From positions 1 through 64,000 of the forward strand of contig CAJUPU010000016.1 of the NCBI GenBank assembly GCA_910588495.1: a stretch of DNA of 64,000 nucleotides. Direction: 5' to 3'. The position numbers and the translations under genes were made by a program. Shown piece by piece: positions 44,892 through 53,561 of the stretch. Source of the DNA: an uncultured Oscillospiraceae bacterium. GTDB lineage: Bacteria > Bacillota > Clostridia > Oscillospirales > Oscillospiraceae. How positions within the stretch are numbered: the stretch's first letter is position 1; each line of letters begins with the position of its first letter. The notes beneath the pieces are model-generated. The model was not told where the DNA came from. It searched no databases and saw only the letters and a list, made by a program, of their open reading frames with translations.

Positions 44892-44929
44892 GGAAAACGC
44901 CTGCCTTTCAAAAACCTGTCCCGCCGGGA

Positions 44930-45814
44930 TCAGGTGGGATCTTCTTGGTCATTTGGGGGCTCTCCCCGTTTCTTCCGCTTCGTTCGCTTTTTTTGCTTCT
45001 TTTTCTTCTTGCCGCCCGGATCCACGATCAGCCATACCGTCAGCACGATGAGCATGGGCGCGGCCATGGCCGGAGCCACCAGCACCGGGTCCACCCGGAT
45101 CGCGTCTGAGGTGATATTGGCCGCCTCCCTGGGGTTGGCGATGCGCCTGCCCCGCACCAGCATACGGTGGCTGTTGATGCCGTAGGGCGTGCACGTCACC
45201 AGGGTGCAGTAGTCCTGGCCCTGGGTGATGCCCAGCTCGCTGACCTCCACGGGCAGCACGATGCGGATCTGGTCCACCTCATAGGTCAAGGTCTCGTTCA
45301 GGATCTTCAGTTGGAAATAGTCCCCCTCGCCCAGCCGGTCCAGATCGGTGAACAGCTTGGCGCTGGGCAGGCCGCGGTGGCCTGACAGGATGCAGTGGCT
45401 GGACGCCCCGCCCACGGGGAGGGAGCTGCTCTCGATATGGCCCACCGCCACCTGGAGCACCGAATCGGAGGTGCCGTGGTAGATGGGCAGCACGCACTCG
45501 ATCTTGGGTATGTCGATATACCCCATGATGCCGTTCCCGGCCAGGTCCAGCTGGCTCTCGTACTCCGCCCACTCCGCCTCGCTGAGGGAGAAGGGCACGC
45601 TCTTGCCGGACAGCCAGCGGTTGTGCTCCACCGCCGACTGCCAGATGCGCTCGTACTCGGCTTCGTTCAGGTTGTTGACGCTCTCGCTGTAGCCGGCGAT
45701 GGCCCGGGACTGGTGGAACGAGTTCCAATAGTCCGCCGCCGTGGGATAGAGCAGGATCGCCGCCCCCACCAGCAGGATGACGACCAACAGGATGTTGGTC
45801 AGGTTCTTCTTCAT
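44930..45814 (-). CDS. srtC: Class C (pilin-polymerising) sortase
   Basis: This 294-residue enzyme has an N-terminal helix, the catalytic His in CILSGHRGLPSAKLF (about residue 144), catalytic Cys in TLVTCTPYGINSHRMLVRG (about 208), and a C-terminal helix with a long basic tail, as usual for class C. The lid-type segment HGTSDSVLQ lies earlier. It links major pilin subunits through LPxTG and a pilin Lys. Its SD overlaps one arm of a 19-bp hairpin. Confidence 0.93.
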   Translation of the reverse strand: MKKNLTNILLVVILLVGAAILLYPTAADYWNSFHQSRAIAGYSESVNNLNEAEYERIWQSAVEHNRWLSGKSVPFSLSEAEWAEYESQLDLAGNGIMGYIDIPKIECVLPIYHGTSDSVLQVAVGHIESSSLPVGGASSHCILSGHRGLPSAKLFTDLDRLGEGDYFQLKILNETLTYEVDQIRIVLPVEVSELGITQGQDYCTLVTCTPYGINSHRMLVRGRRIANPREAANITSDAIRVDPVLVAPAMAAPMLIVLTVWLIVDPGGKKKKKQKKRTKRKKRGEPPNDQEDPT

Positions 45815-45825
45815 GCAGCTTCATC

Positions 45826-45864
45826 TCCTTCGCCGCGCCGCGGCACTGCCGCGGCGCGGCGAAG
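45826..45864 (-). promoter_or_regulatory. 19-bp hairpin overlapping the srtC ribosome site
   Basis: CCTTCGCCGCGCCGCGGCA pairs perfectly with its complement across one base (45826-45844 with 45846-45864). On the minus-strand mRNA the 3' arm ends in GAAGG, which is part of the AAGGAG ribosome site (45824-45829) of srtC. It can limit srtC translation or stop polymerase between pilin and sortase; there is no T tract. Confidence 0.8.
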
Positions 45865-45905
45865 GCACGGGATATCACGTCATGCTATGTCTTTTGTGTC
45901 TGTGC

Positions 45906-47708
45906 TCACTCGTCGTCAGCGCTGGCGCGGCGCTTGGTGATCAGCAGGACCACCGCGCCCACCACCAGCACGCCGCCCACGATGTAGAAGATGGTGGTGC
46001 CGATGCCGCCGGTCTCGGGGAGGAGGACGCCGGAGAAGTTCTGCACCTTGCCGCCCACAGTGAAGGTGACGCCGTTCTCAATGCTGATGGGGGTCTTGCC
46101 GGCGGTGTTGAAGGTGCTGTCCTCGGTCTCATAGAGATCGACGGACTCCAGCTTCTGGCCCATGGTGTTGTTGGGCGTGTAGTTCGCCTTGATCACATAG
46201 TACTTGGGCGGGATCTTGTTGTAGGTCTTGCCGCCCACGACAGGGGCCTTATCCTCCACCAGCATATAGCTGCCGTCGATGAGGTGGTCGAAGCCGAACT
46301 TAGCAGTCTCCTCGTCGTCGCCCAGGGTGTCCACGAACACCCAGTCGCCGTCATAGACCTCGGGCTTCTTCTCGGCCGCGTCATACTCGCTCTTCGGCAT
46401 GTAGACAGAGCCGTCTGCGGCGGGTTCCTTGAGGACCTTCACCAGGTCCCCATCATCGTCCTTGCTGTTGGGCTTGCGGTACAGGGTGAACTGAGCGCCC
46501 GGCAGCTCGGCATTATCGTTCTCGCCGTCCACCTTGACCACTTCGAACTTGAAGTTATAGACGGTGTCCTCATCCTTCTGCTCCTCGCAGTCGGTGGAGT
46601 TCAGCGTCACATGGTTCTGGTAGGAATAGCCGTCCGCGCCCTCCTTCAGAGTGGCCGTGTAGGTGATCACGATCAGGTCGCCGGGCTGGAGGTCCTTGGT
46701 CTTGGCGGCAGCGCCCTTCATGTCGCTGAAGTTGACCGTAAAGCTGTTCTCCGCCTCGTTGGTGGTAAAGCTGTAGTCCGTTCCGGCCACGAGCGGATCC
46801 TCAAATCCAGCGATCGCTTCATACTCGTTGCCCTTGCTGTCGGTGTGGACGGCGCCTGCGGTGGCGGCACCCTCCTTGATGGGCCGGTAGACGTTGACGG
46901 TCACGCCATCGGGCAGCGCAAGGCCCTCGTCCTGCTTATCCGTGAAGGTCATCACATAGGTGGTCAGGTTGGTGTTGCTGAAATTGTCGGGGATGGGAGC
47001 CTCGATGCGGAAGGGGATCTGGTCGCCGGGCTCATAGGCGCCGGTGTGGTTCCAGGAATCGTCGGTGGAGGACTGCACTTCCTTGTTCAGGGTGTTGTTG
47101 CCGGTGGTCTTGGGGTTCACGCTCTCGTCCTTCACATGGCGGAGCAGGCGGTCCTTCTGGCCCGCGTCGTTGGAGAGGTCGTGGAGCAGATAGTAGCCCG
47201 CGGGATAAGCTTCGGTCTCGCCCGCCTTCTGCTCATAGGCCGCCAGGGCGTTCTGGGGGACCGTGTTGTAGATGGCCTCGGCGATGGCCGCGTTGATGGG
47301 GTCGCTGTCCACGGCGCTGCCCAGCGCCGCCAGCTGCTTGGCCACCTCATTTTCCTCGTAATTGGAAGCGGCGATCATCGCCTCCAGCGCGGTCTTGACA
47401 GTGGGATTGGGAGCGTAACCATCGCCGCCATCGCAGACGCCGATCAGGGCGTTGACGAACGCCTTCTGCATGTCCGCAGCATCCTTGAACGGCCCGGCCC
47501 ACTTCAGAGACCCCTCCGCAAACGCCTCGGAGCTCTCCGCATTCACCGGCGTACCGGTAAAGATGGGCAGCACATAGTAGTCGTGCTTGTTCACGGTGAG
47601 GTTGAGGTCGGCGGCGCCGCCTTCGGTGGCCGCGAACGCCGGAGCCATCAGCGCCAGCACCATGACCAGGGCAAGCAAGACGCTCGCCAGCTTCTTCAAA
47701 TGCTTCAT
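45906..47708 (-). CDS. LPETG-anchored major pilin (SpaA/FimA-like)
   Basis: This 600-residue protein has a signal peptide, a first pilin domain, isopeptide-type Cna-B/SpaA domains in the middle and end (KDDDGDLVKVLKE; E-box-like SYMLVEDKAPVVGGKTY near residue 520) and sorting signal LLPETGGIGT, helix and basic tail. The expected pilin motif (YPKN) appears as SVNPKTTGN near residue 200, with Asn for Tyr; its Lys is the likely polymerisation point. It is the shaft by position and size. Confidence 0.92.
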   Translation of the reverse strand: MKHLKKLASVLLALVMVLALMAPAFAATEGGAADLNLTVNKHDYYVLPIFTGTPVNAESSEAFAEGSLKWAGPFKDAADMQKAFVNALIGVCDGGDGYAPNPTVKTALEAMIAASNYEENEVAKQLAALGSAVDSDPINAAIAEAIYNTVPQNALAAYEQKAGETEAYPAGYYLLHDLSNDAGQKDRLLRHVKDESVNPKTTGNNTLNKEVQSSTDDSWNHTGAYEPGDQIPFRIEAPIPDNFSNTNLTTYVMTFTDKQDEGLALPDGVTVNVYRPIKEGAATAGAVHTDSKGNEYEAIAGFEDPLVAGTDYSFTTNEAENSFTVNFSDMKGAAAKTKDLQPGDLIVITYTATLKEGADGYSYQNHVTLNSTDCEEQKDEDTVYNFKFEVVKVDGENDNAELPGAQFTLYRKPNSKDDDGDLVKVLKEPAADGSVYMPKSEYDAAEKKPEVYDGDWVFVDTLGDDEETAKFGFDHLIDGSYMLVEDKAPVVGGKTYNKIPPKYYVIKANYTPNNTMGQKLESVDLYETEDSTFNTAGKTPISIENGVTFTVGGKVQNFSGVLLPETGGIGTTIFYIVGGVLVVGAVVLLITKRRASADDE

Positions 47709-47771
47709 TTCTTTTCTCCTTTCAAACTTTCCTGCTCTTCCTTCCCTTACAGGGGAAGCGGGGATCCGCGT

Positions 47772-50700
47772 TCAGTCCTCCGCCCCCTCTCCCTGGGATC
47801 TTTTTTTATACCACAGGCAGCCCGCCGCCATCAGCGGCACGCACGCCATAGTATACCAACCGCCGGCTCCGCCGGTCTCAGGCAGCTCATAGTTGAAGCT
47901 GTTGTGGAAAGTCACGCTTCCGTTCACCGCCGAGTCGGAGGCGCTGTCTCCTTTTTCCTGGGTCTTGCCGTCGTCCTTGCTGACGGCGATCTGGCAGCTG
48001 CCCGGCTTGCCGCCCTCCGGGAACACCTCCGTCACCGTGTACCGGGCCGTGGCGGGCAGGTCCTGGAGGACCAGCTTCCAGCCGTCCTTGAGCTGGAAGC
48101 GGAGCTTGCCGCCGGAGAAGTAGATGTTGACATTGTCCGCATCGGGGGACTGATCCTCCGCCGGCTCATCGGCGGCGGTGAAAGAATACCTGCCGTCCTC
48201 CAGCTCAGTAGGCGGCTCCACCACCTTTACCAGCTGGCCCTCGGCGTTATACAGCTTGCCGGCCACCATCTGCGTCCCCGCGTCGGTCAGGTCCAGGTCG
48301 AAGGTGTAGAACGCGTCGCGCTCCGCGTCGCCGGCCATGTTGCCCTCCACCCTCTTGCTGATGGTGAGGCTGGGGCCCTGGCCCGGCTCGTCGATGTCGG
48401 GGATGGTGACGGCGTTGGGCAGGGTGTACTGCATCCAGCAGGTGGAGCCGGAGGCGCCGCGCTCGGTGTAGAAGAAGGTCAGGACATACTCCTGGGCGGG
48501 GTGGTCCTGCCGGGTTCCCTCCACGTAGTCCCACAGATCCACATACTGGCCCACGGAGGAATGGACGCCGCCGATGTCGCACACCAGCCGATTGCCCATG
48601 AACACCCACATGTCGTCGTCGCCGTAGAAGTAGTACTCCAGCGGGCCGGTGTAGTCGGCGGGCAGGCTGAACTTGATGGTGAATTTCATCCCGAAGTAGG
48701 GGTTGTGGTCGGTCCCGAAATCGCTCATGGGGAATGGATCTGAGCTCTTGAGAAGCGTCGTCCCGCCGAATTTCCGATCCATGCAGTCGGTCTCGCCGTC
48801 CAGGGGCCAGAACTCATTGGAGAAGATCTTTCTCGTATGGTTCCAGTTGTCGCGGTTATATCCGAACATCTCCAGGTCCGACAGCACCGTGGCGCCGCCC
48901 TTCTTCACCGCCGTCAGGGTATAGGTGTCGCCCTCCCCCTTGAACTCCAGGGAGTAGCCGTTGTGGATGGTCTTGCCCGCCACATAGTTCTCACCGGCGC
49001 CGTATTTGTCGCCGGTGCCGAACAGCTTGGGGCCGGTCATGCCGGAGCTCCAGCGGACGCTGTCCCCCTCGATGCCGTCCACGATGCCGAAGGTACAGCC
49101 GCTGAGGTTATTGCTGTTCGCCACATTCGGGGTCTGGGATCCCCAGGACACCTTGTAGTCTTTCCCATCCCATCCGTTTCCGGTGTTGGCGTTGCCGAAG
49201 GCGTACCGCGCGCCCGTCCCGGCATTGCTCGCACTGTTGATCCCCTGTTTGTTCGAATTCACAATGTACGGGTTTCCTTCCGTACCGTTTCCGCCGCTCA
49301 CCGTTCCATCGGTGATATCGTAGTCGTAAAACACCGCGCTGTGGAGCTCGTTGTCCCGCTGCGCCTGCTCATAGGCCAGCCGGAACACCGTCTTTTTCTC
49401 CTCCGTCTCCTGGATCAGGATCACGTTCCCGGTATTATCATCCTCCACATCCGCCGGGTTGTTGGTGAATCTGAGCTGGTCCAGCCGCTCCTGTGGATAC
49501 ACCACCCAGTCCGCCGTATTCATGCTCTTGGGGTCTCTCCCATCCTTCAGCACCCACAGCTCTTTCAGCCGGTAGTGGGTCAGGCCCTCCGCGATGTCGT
49601 CATCGCCATCCTTCTCCGTCATGCTCATCAGGCCCTCCAGCGTCAGGTCGCCCAGCGGGTTGAACTGCCGCTCCTTGGGGAGGTAGATCTGCTGGAGCGT
49701 ACCGTTCTGGTCGAAGATCACGTTGAAGTTCGCGTCCAGCTGAAGCTCCATGGTCTCGGGCGTCACGCCGTTCTGAGGCAGGACTGCGGCCGCCGTGCCG
49801 TTGCCCTTCGCGCTGGTGTCGATGAAGGGCAGAGGGACCGCGCCTCCTTCGGTCACGGGCTGCTTGATATAGGCGTAATACTGCACGTCGAAGTGGGGGT
49901 ATACGTTCTTGATCAGCATCAGGCCCATGGTGCTGCCGCCCTCCTTGGACATCCGCACCTGGAACAGGACGCTGTTCTCCTCGGCCCGCAGGGCGCTCAC
50001 CGGGGCGTAGGTCACTTCCCGGCTGGACTCCAGGTCCACCACGGAGATCACCGTGCCCACGTCGGCGGCGGTCTGCTCCGCCGGATCGGCGCCGATGAGG
50101 CTGATCTGCTCCTCGCCCGCGTGCTCGGCGTAGCTCAGGAACGCCTCGCTGAACACCACCTCGGCCACCACCTCCACCTCGGAGGCGTCCAGCCTGCGGC
50201 CGTCTCCGGTGTAGGCGGTGACGGTGAACAGCTGCACCAGGGTGGCCTGCTCCTCCTCGCCCATCTCCGCCGCGGCGGCCATTGCGTCGGCCATCGCCTG
50301 CCCGTCCTCCAGGGGCTCCACCACGAAGCGCACCTGAGTGGGATCCAGCAGTACCCGCTCCGGCTCCTCCGGTTGGGGGATGGGCTCCTGGGACGGCTGC
50401 GCCCCAGGGAAGGTCTCCGCGGGGGCGGGCTCCACGGACACGGGAGCGGTCTCGAAGCCAGGCGTCGCAGCGGGCGGCTCCGCGCCGGGCCACTGCTCCG
50501 GCCGGGCCGGGTCATCCAAAGGAGGATGACTGCTGTTGATGACAGCAGTCCCCTCTGGTCCGGACACCGGACCAGACGCGGTCATGCTGTCGGATTCGTC
50601 TGTCATGGGCGGGGCGGCGCTGTCTGGTGCGCTGTCCTCCGGCACGGCGTAGGCCATCCGCCGGGGGATCGCCGCCAGGGGAACCATGTTCTCCACCAGC

Positions 50701-52184
50701 TCCATGAACACCTCGCCGCTGGGGCTGGGCAGGGGGTCTTGGGGCTGCTGGGGCTGCTCCCCGCTCTCAGCCACCTGGGCGAAGCCGTTCACCCGGAAGC
50801 TCATGGTGAAGGCGTCGGTCACATAGACATCGGGGAACTGGGCGTCCACCAGCTCCACGCCCTCCACCACCACCGGCTCTCGGGACTCCTCCGGGAGCGG
50901 CGATCCCGATGCCTCCGGATCCTGGGACTGGGAGGGCTCGGGGCTCTCCTGCGCCTCGGGGTCCTCCGAAGGCGCCGCCGGGGGCTCCATGCAGGTCAGG
51001 TCGTGGACATGCTCCATGAGGGTGCATCGCAGGGCACCGGTCTCGAAGAAGCAGTCCGGCATGGTGTGGATGTGCTCGTTCATGCCGCAGTAGAATGTGG
51101 GGCCCTCGCTGTCGGGCACCCGCACATAACACTGTTCCGTGTGGGTGTGCTCCTCCTGTCCGCAGATGAGGGTGCGCACCGGCTCCGCCTCCCCCTCGGG
51201 GGTGAAGAAGCAGCCGGCGGTGTGCTGGTGGGCCAGGACCTCGGACAGACCGCACACCAGCGCGCCGGTCTCGTCATAGCAGCTCCCGTCATGGCTGTGG
51301 GAGGCCAGCTCCTGCTCCAGGCAGACGAACAGCTGCTCGATCTTATAACACCCGTCGGTGTGGACATGCCCCGCAGGGCGCTCCTCCTCCTGGCAGGTCA
51401 GCCTGGGGGTCCAGACGTAGCAGGAGTCGGTGTGGCTGTGGCCCTGGGACTCCTGCTGGCCGCAGATGCGCAGCTCCTCCTCGGTCATCCAGCACTCGGC
51501 GGTGTGGCTGTGGCCGGGGACGAGCACGTTCCCCTCCTCGTCCAGCTGGTCGGGCCCCTCCTCCTGGAAGCACTTCAGCTCCCGCTTGACGGGGACCATC
51601 CGGTAGCACCCGTCGGAGTGGGCGTGGTCCTCCCCCTCCTCCTGCCCGCAGATCAGCTCGTCGGAGCGCTCCTGGCGGTAGCAGTCGTCGGTGTGGGTGT
51701 GGCCCGCCCCGCTCTCCTCCATGCCGCAGGTCAGCTCCTCTCCCCGGTCCTGGGCGTAGCAGGAGGCGGTGTGGGCATGTCCGGGGTCGGGCACCTCGAT
51801 GCAGATCAGCTCCCGGTGCTCTCGGTAGCAGTCCGGACCGTGGGTGTGGGCCGCCCGCTCCTCCAGGGCGCAGGCCAGCGCCCCCTGGCCGTCATAGCAC
51901 GAGCTGTCGTGGGCATGGAGCACCACGGCGCCGGAGCCCTGGACCGGGCAGACCATCTGGGGCTGGGGCGGCGTGAGCTGCTCCTGCCAGCAGCTGTCGG
52001 TGTGGATATGCTCGGCCAACCCGCACTCCACCTCGTTGGACATGGTGACCGCCGGGAGGATCAGCGCGTAGATGGTGACGAACACCACCGCCACCGCCAC
52101 GATCCGCAGCGCCTGGGTCCTGCGCTTGTCTTTGTGCCGGTCGTGCAGGAAGCGCTCGGCCTCCGTGACCAGATTCTTCTCCAC
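47772..52184 (-). CDS. Large LPETG surface protein/tip adhesin with HxHTxxCY repeats
   Basis: This 1470-residue protein starts with a basic cytosolic stretch and an anchor ending YALILPAVTM. About 14 repeats of H-x-H-[TSD]-x2-C-[YWF], each followed by a second Cys in a LxCGxEE context, fill roughly residues 45-400. A Pro/Ser/Glu linker, an unclassified middle part, a fibro-slime/PA14-like domain (YYFYGDDDMWVFMGNRLV, near 1190), a SpaA-like domain and YELPETGG with membrane tail follow. The GTG at 52184 suits AAAGGAGGGG better than the GTG at 52205. It is the likely tip adhesin. Confidence 0.9.
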   Translation of the reverse strand: MEKNLVTEAERFLHDRHKDKRRTQALRIVAVAVVFVTIYALILPAVTMSNEVECGLAEHIHTDSCWQEQLTPPQPQMVCPVQGSGAVVLHAHDSSCYDGQGALACALEERAAHTHGPDCYREHRELICIEVPDPGHAHTASCYAQDRGEELTCGMEESGAGHTHTDDCYRQERSDELICGQEEGEDHAHSDGCYRMVPVKRELKCFQEEGPDQLDEEGNVLVPGHSHTAECWMTEEELRICGQQESQGHSHTDSCYVWTPRLTCQEEERPAGHVHTDGCYKIEQLFVCLEQELASHSHDGSCYDETGALVCGLSEVLAHQHTAGCFFTPEGEAEPVRTLICGQEEHTHTEQCYVRVPDSEGPTFYCGMNEHIHTMPDCFFETGALRCTLMEHVHDLTCMEPPAAPSEDPEAQESPEPSQSQDPEASGSPLPEESREPVVVEGVELVDAQFPDVYVTDAFTMSFRVNGFAQVAESGEQPQQPQDPLPSPSGEVFMELVENMVPLAAIPRRMAYAVPEDSAPDSAAPPMTDESDSMTASGPVSGPEGTAVINSSHPPLDDPARPEQWPGAEPPAATPGFETAPVSVEPAPAETFPGAQPSQEPIPQPEEPERVLLDPTQVRFVVEPLEDGQAMADAMAAAAEMGEEEQATLVQLFTVTAYTGDGRRLDASEVEVVAEVVFSEAFLSYAEHAGEEQISLIGADPAEQTAADVGTVISVVDLESSREVTYAPVSALRAEENSVLFQVRMSKEGGSTMGLMLIKNVYPHFDVQYYAYIKQPVTEGGAVPLPFIDTSAKGNGTAAAVLPQNGVTPETMELQLDANFNVIFDQNGTLQQIYLPKERQFNPLGDLTLEGLMSMTEKDGDDDIAEGLTHYRLKELWVLKDGRDPKSMNTADWVVYPQERLDQLRFTNNPADVEDDNTGNVILIQETEEKKTVFRLAYEQAQRDNELHSAVFYDYDITDGTVSGGNGTEGNPYIVNSNKQGINSASNAGTGARYAFGNANTGNGWDGKDYKVSWGSQTPNVANSNNLSGCTFGIVDGIEGDSVRWSSGMTGPKLFGTGDKYGAGENYVAGKTIHNGYSLEFKGEGDTYTLTAVKKGGATVLSDLEMFGYNRDNWNHTRKIFSNEFWPLDGETDCMDRKFGGTTLLKSSDPFPMSDFGTDHNPYFGMKFTIKFSLPADYTGPLEYYFYGDDDMWVFMGNRLVCDIGGVHSSVGQYVDLWDYVEGTRQDHPAQEYVLTFFYTERGASGSTCWMQYTLPNAVTIPDIDEPGQGPSLTISKRVEGNMAGDAERDAFYTFDLDLTDAGTQMVAGKLYNAEGQLVKVVEPPTELEDGRYSFTAADEPAEDQSPDADNVNIYFSGGKLRFQLKDGWKLVLQDLPATARYTVTEVFPEGGKPGSCQIAVSKDDGKTQEKGDSASDSAVNGSVTFHNSFNYELPETGGAGGWYTMACVPLMAAGCLWYKKRSQGEGAED

Positions 52185-52224
52185 AGCTCCATCCCCTCCT
52201 TTCACTCATAGCTGTCCCGCTTTG

Positions 52225-52866
52225 TCACACCAGGCCCAGCACCTCGAAGGGCCATACCCGGACGATGAGCCGCCCCACGATCTGGTCGTAGGACACGCAC
52301 CCCAGGGCGGTGTTCCGGGAGTCCACCGACACGCTGCGGTGGTCCCCCATGACGAAGATCTTCGATTCCGGCACCTGGTAGGGCAGGGAGATGTCGCAGT
52401 CCCCCAGCGCCTTCTCCACCAAGTACGGCTCATACAGCTCCTGTTCGTTGACGAACACGGTGCCGTCCTCTTTGATGTCCACCCAGTCGCCGGGGCCGGC
52501 GATGACCCGCTTGACCAGGATCTTGTTGTCGTAATAGAAGGCCACGATGTCCCCGGGCTGGAAGCTGCTCCCCTTGATGGACACCACCACCTCCCCGCCC
52601 GTCAGGGTGGGGGTCATGGAATTCCCGCTGATCTGGAGCACCGGCATCCACAGCGTGGCCACCAGCACCGCGGCGGCGGCCACCGTCACCAGGGCGTAGA
52701 TCGTGTTGCGCATCACCCGGCGGAACCGCCAGCGGTATTTCTCCCGCCCCAGCTCCGCCTCCAGCTGCTCCACGGTGGGCAGGTCCAGCGGCTTGTCGGG
52801 GGCTTCCTTCCCCCGCCTGCCCTTTTTCACCTTCGGTTCCTTCTCCTTCTTCATCGGGTCCACCAT
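52225..52866 (-). CDS. lepB: Signal peptidase I
   Basis: This 213-residue type I signal peptidase has an N-terminal charged region, one membrane helix (about residues 52-72), the nucleophile Ser in ISGNSMTPTL (about 79) and the general-base Lys in DNKILVKRVIAGPGD (about 118), then GDHRSVSVDSR. A dedicated signal peptidase inside a pilus locus is common in Firmicutes, where it trims pilin precursors. The adjoining coiled-coil gene ends two bases upstream. Confidence 0.94.
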   Translation of the reverse strand: MVDPMKKEKEPKVKKGRRGKEAPDKPLDLPTVEQLEAELGREKYRWRFRRVMRNTIYALVTVAAAAVLVATLWMPVLQISGNSMTPTLTGGEVVVSIKGSSFQPGDIVAFYYDNKILVKRVIAGPGDWVDIKEDGTVFVNEQELYEPYLVEKALGDCDISLPYQVPESKIFVMGDHRSVSVDSRNTALGCVSYDQIVGRLIVRVWPFEVLGLV

Positions 52867-52868
52867 TC

Positions 52869-53561
52869 CTAGTCATGCTGCCAGCCGAAGAACAGGGTCG
52901 TCTTGCCGTTCTCCTCCCGTTTCAGCCGGAAGGGCATCTTGCCGTGCTGCCCGCCCTGCCGCTTCCGCTCGGGCCGGGGGGGCGGGTACTGATAGGGGGC
53001 CTCCATGCCGGGGGCGTAGGGATCCGGCTGGGGCGCGCCCGGATAGAGCGGCTGGTAGGGAAAGGGATCGGCCTGCTGCGCCCCGGCGCGGTAGGCGGCT
53101 CCCGGGGCCTGGGGCGGCACCTGATAGGGGAAGGGGTCCGGCGCGGCCTGGGCCTGGTAAGGGTCCGCCGCCGGGGGCTCATAGGGCAGGGGCTCCCCGC
53201 CCGGAAAGCCGGGCTGGACGCCGGTGGAGCCGGGCGCGGGCCGCTCGGGCGGCGGGGCGTACCCCTGAGCGGCGGGGGGATACTGCGCTCCCGGCCGGAC
53301 CGGGATCCCGGCGCGCAGCGCCTGGGTCAGCTCCGCCTCCCGCTTGTCGCGCTCGGCCTGGAGGGCGTTCTTCAGTTCCCGCAGCTGTTCGTCCTTCTTA
53401 TCCAGCCGGTCCCGCAGCCGCTCGTAGCTCTCCTCCAGCTGTTTGAGCTGCTGGTCGTTCTCCTTGAGCATCTTGCCCAGCCGTTCCGCCTCTTTGGCCT
53501 GCTCCAGCAGCAGCTGCAGCAGTTCCCGGCGGCCCAGTTTCTGTAGCTCCTTGTTGGTCAT
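52869..53561 (-). CDS. Coiled-coil and Pro-rich hypothetical protein
   Basis: This 230-residue protein has no signal peptide. Residues about 5-85 form a strong coiled coil (LLEQAKEAERLGKMLKENDQ, then KKDEQLRELKNALQAERDKRE), then a Pro/Tyr/Gln-rich tail with many PYQ/PYEP/FPYQ units to about residue 205, ending in a basic KRQGGQHGKMPFRLKREE stretch. The family is unknown to me. It begins the pilus operon, abutting lepB, so a cytosolic scaffold for pilus assembly is possible. GGAGGAGG precedes the ATG. Confidence 0.78.
   Translation of the reverse strand: MTNKELQKLGRRELLQLLLEQAKEAERLGKMLKENDQQLKQLEESYERLRDRLDKKDEQLRELKNALQAERDKREAELTQALRAGIPVRPGAQYPPAAQGYAPPPERPAPGSTGVQPGFPGGEPLPYEPPAADPYQAQAAPDPFPYQVPPQAPGAAYRAGAQQADPFPYQPLYPGAPQPDPYAPGMEAPYQYPPPRPERKRQGGQHGKMPFRLKREENGKTTLFFGWQHD

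Noticed and set aside
50980..52040. Repeated HxHTxxCY segments considered as zinc-finger DNA-binding modules
   Set aside because: They lie outside the cell after a membrane anchor in an LPETG protein, and spacing does not match a C2H2 finger.
48837..52211. A 1124-codon open frame on the plus strand
   Set aside because: It is the antisense of the large LPETG gene. The plus-strand product is His/Leu/Gly-rich with no domains, while the minus strand has clear motifs.
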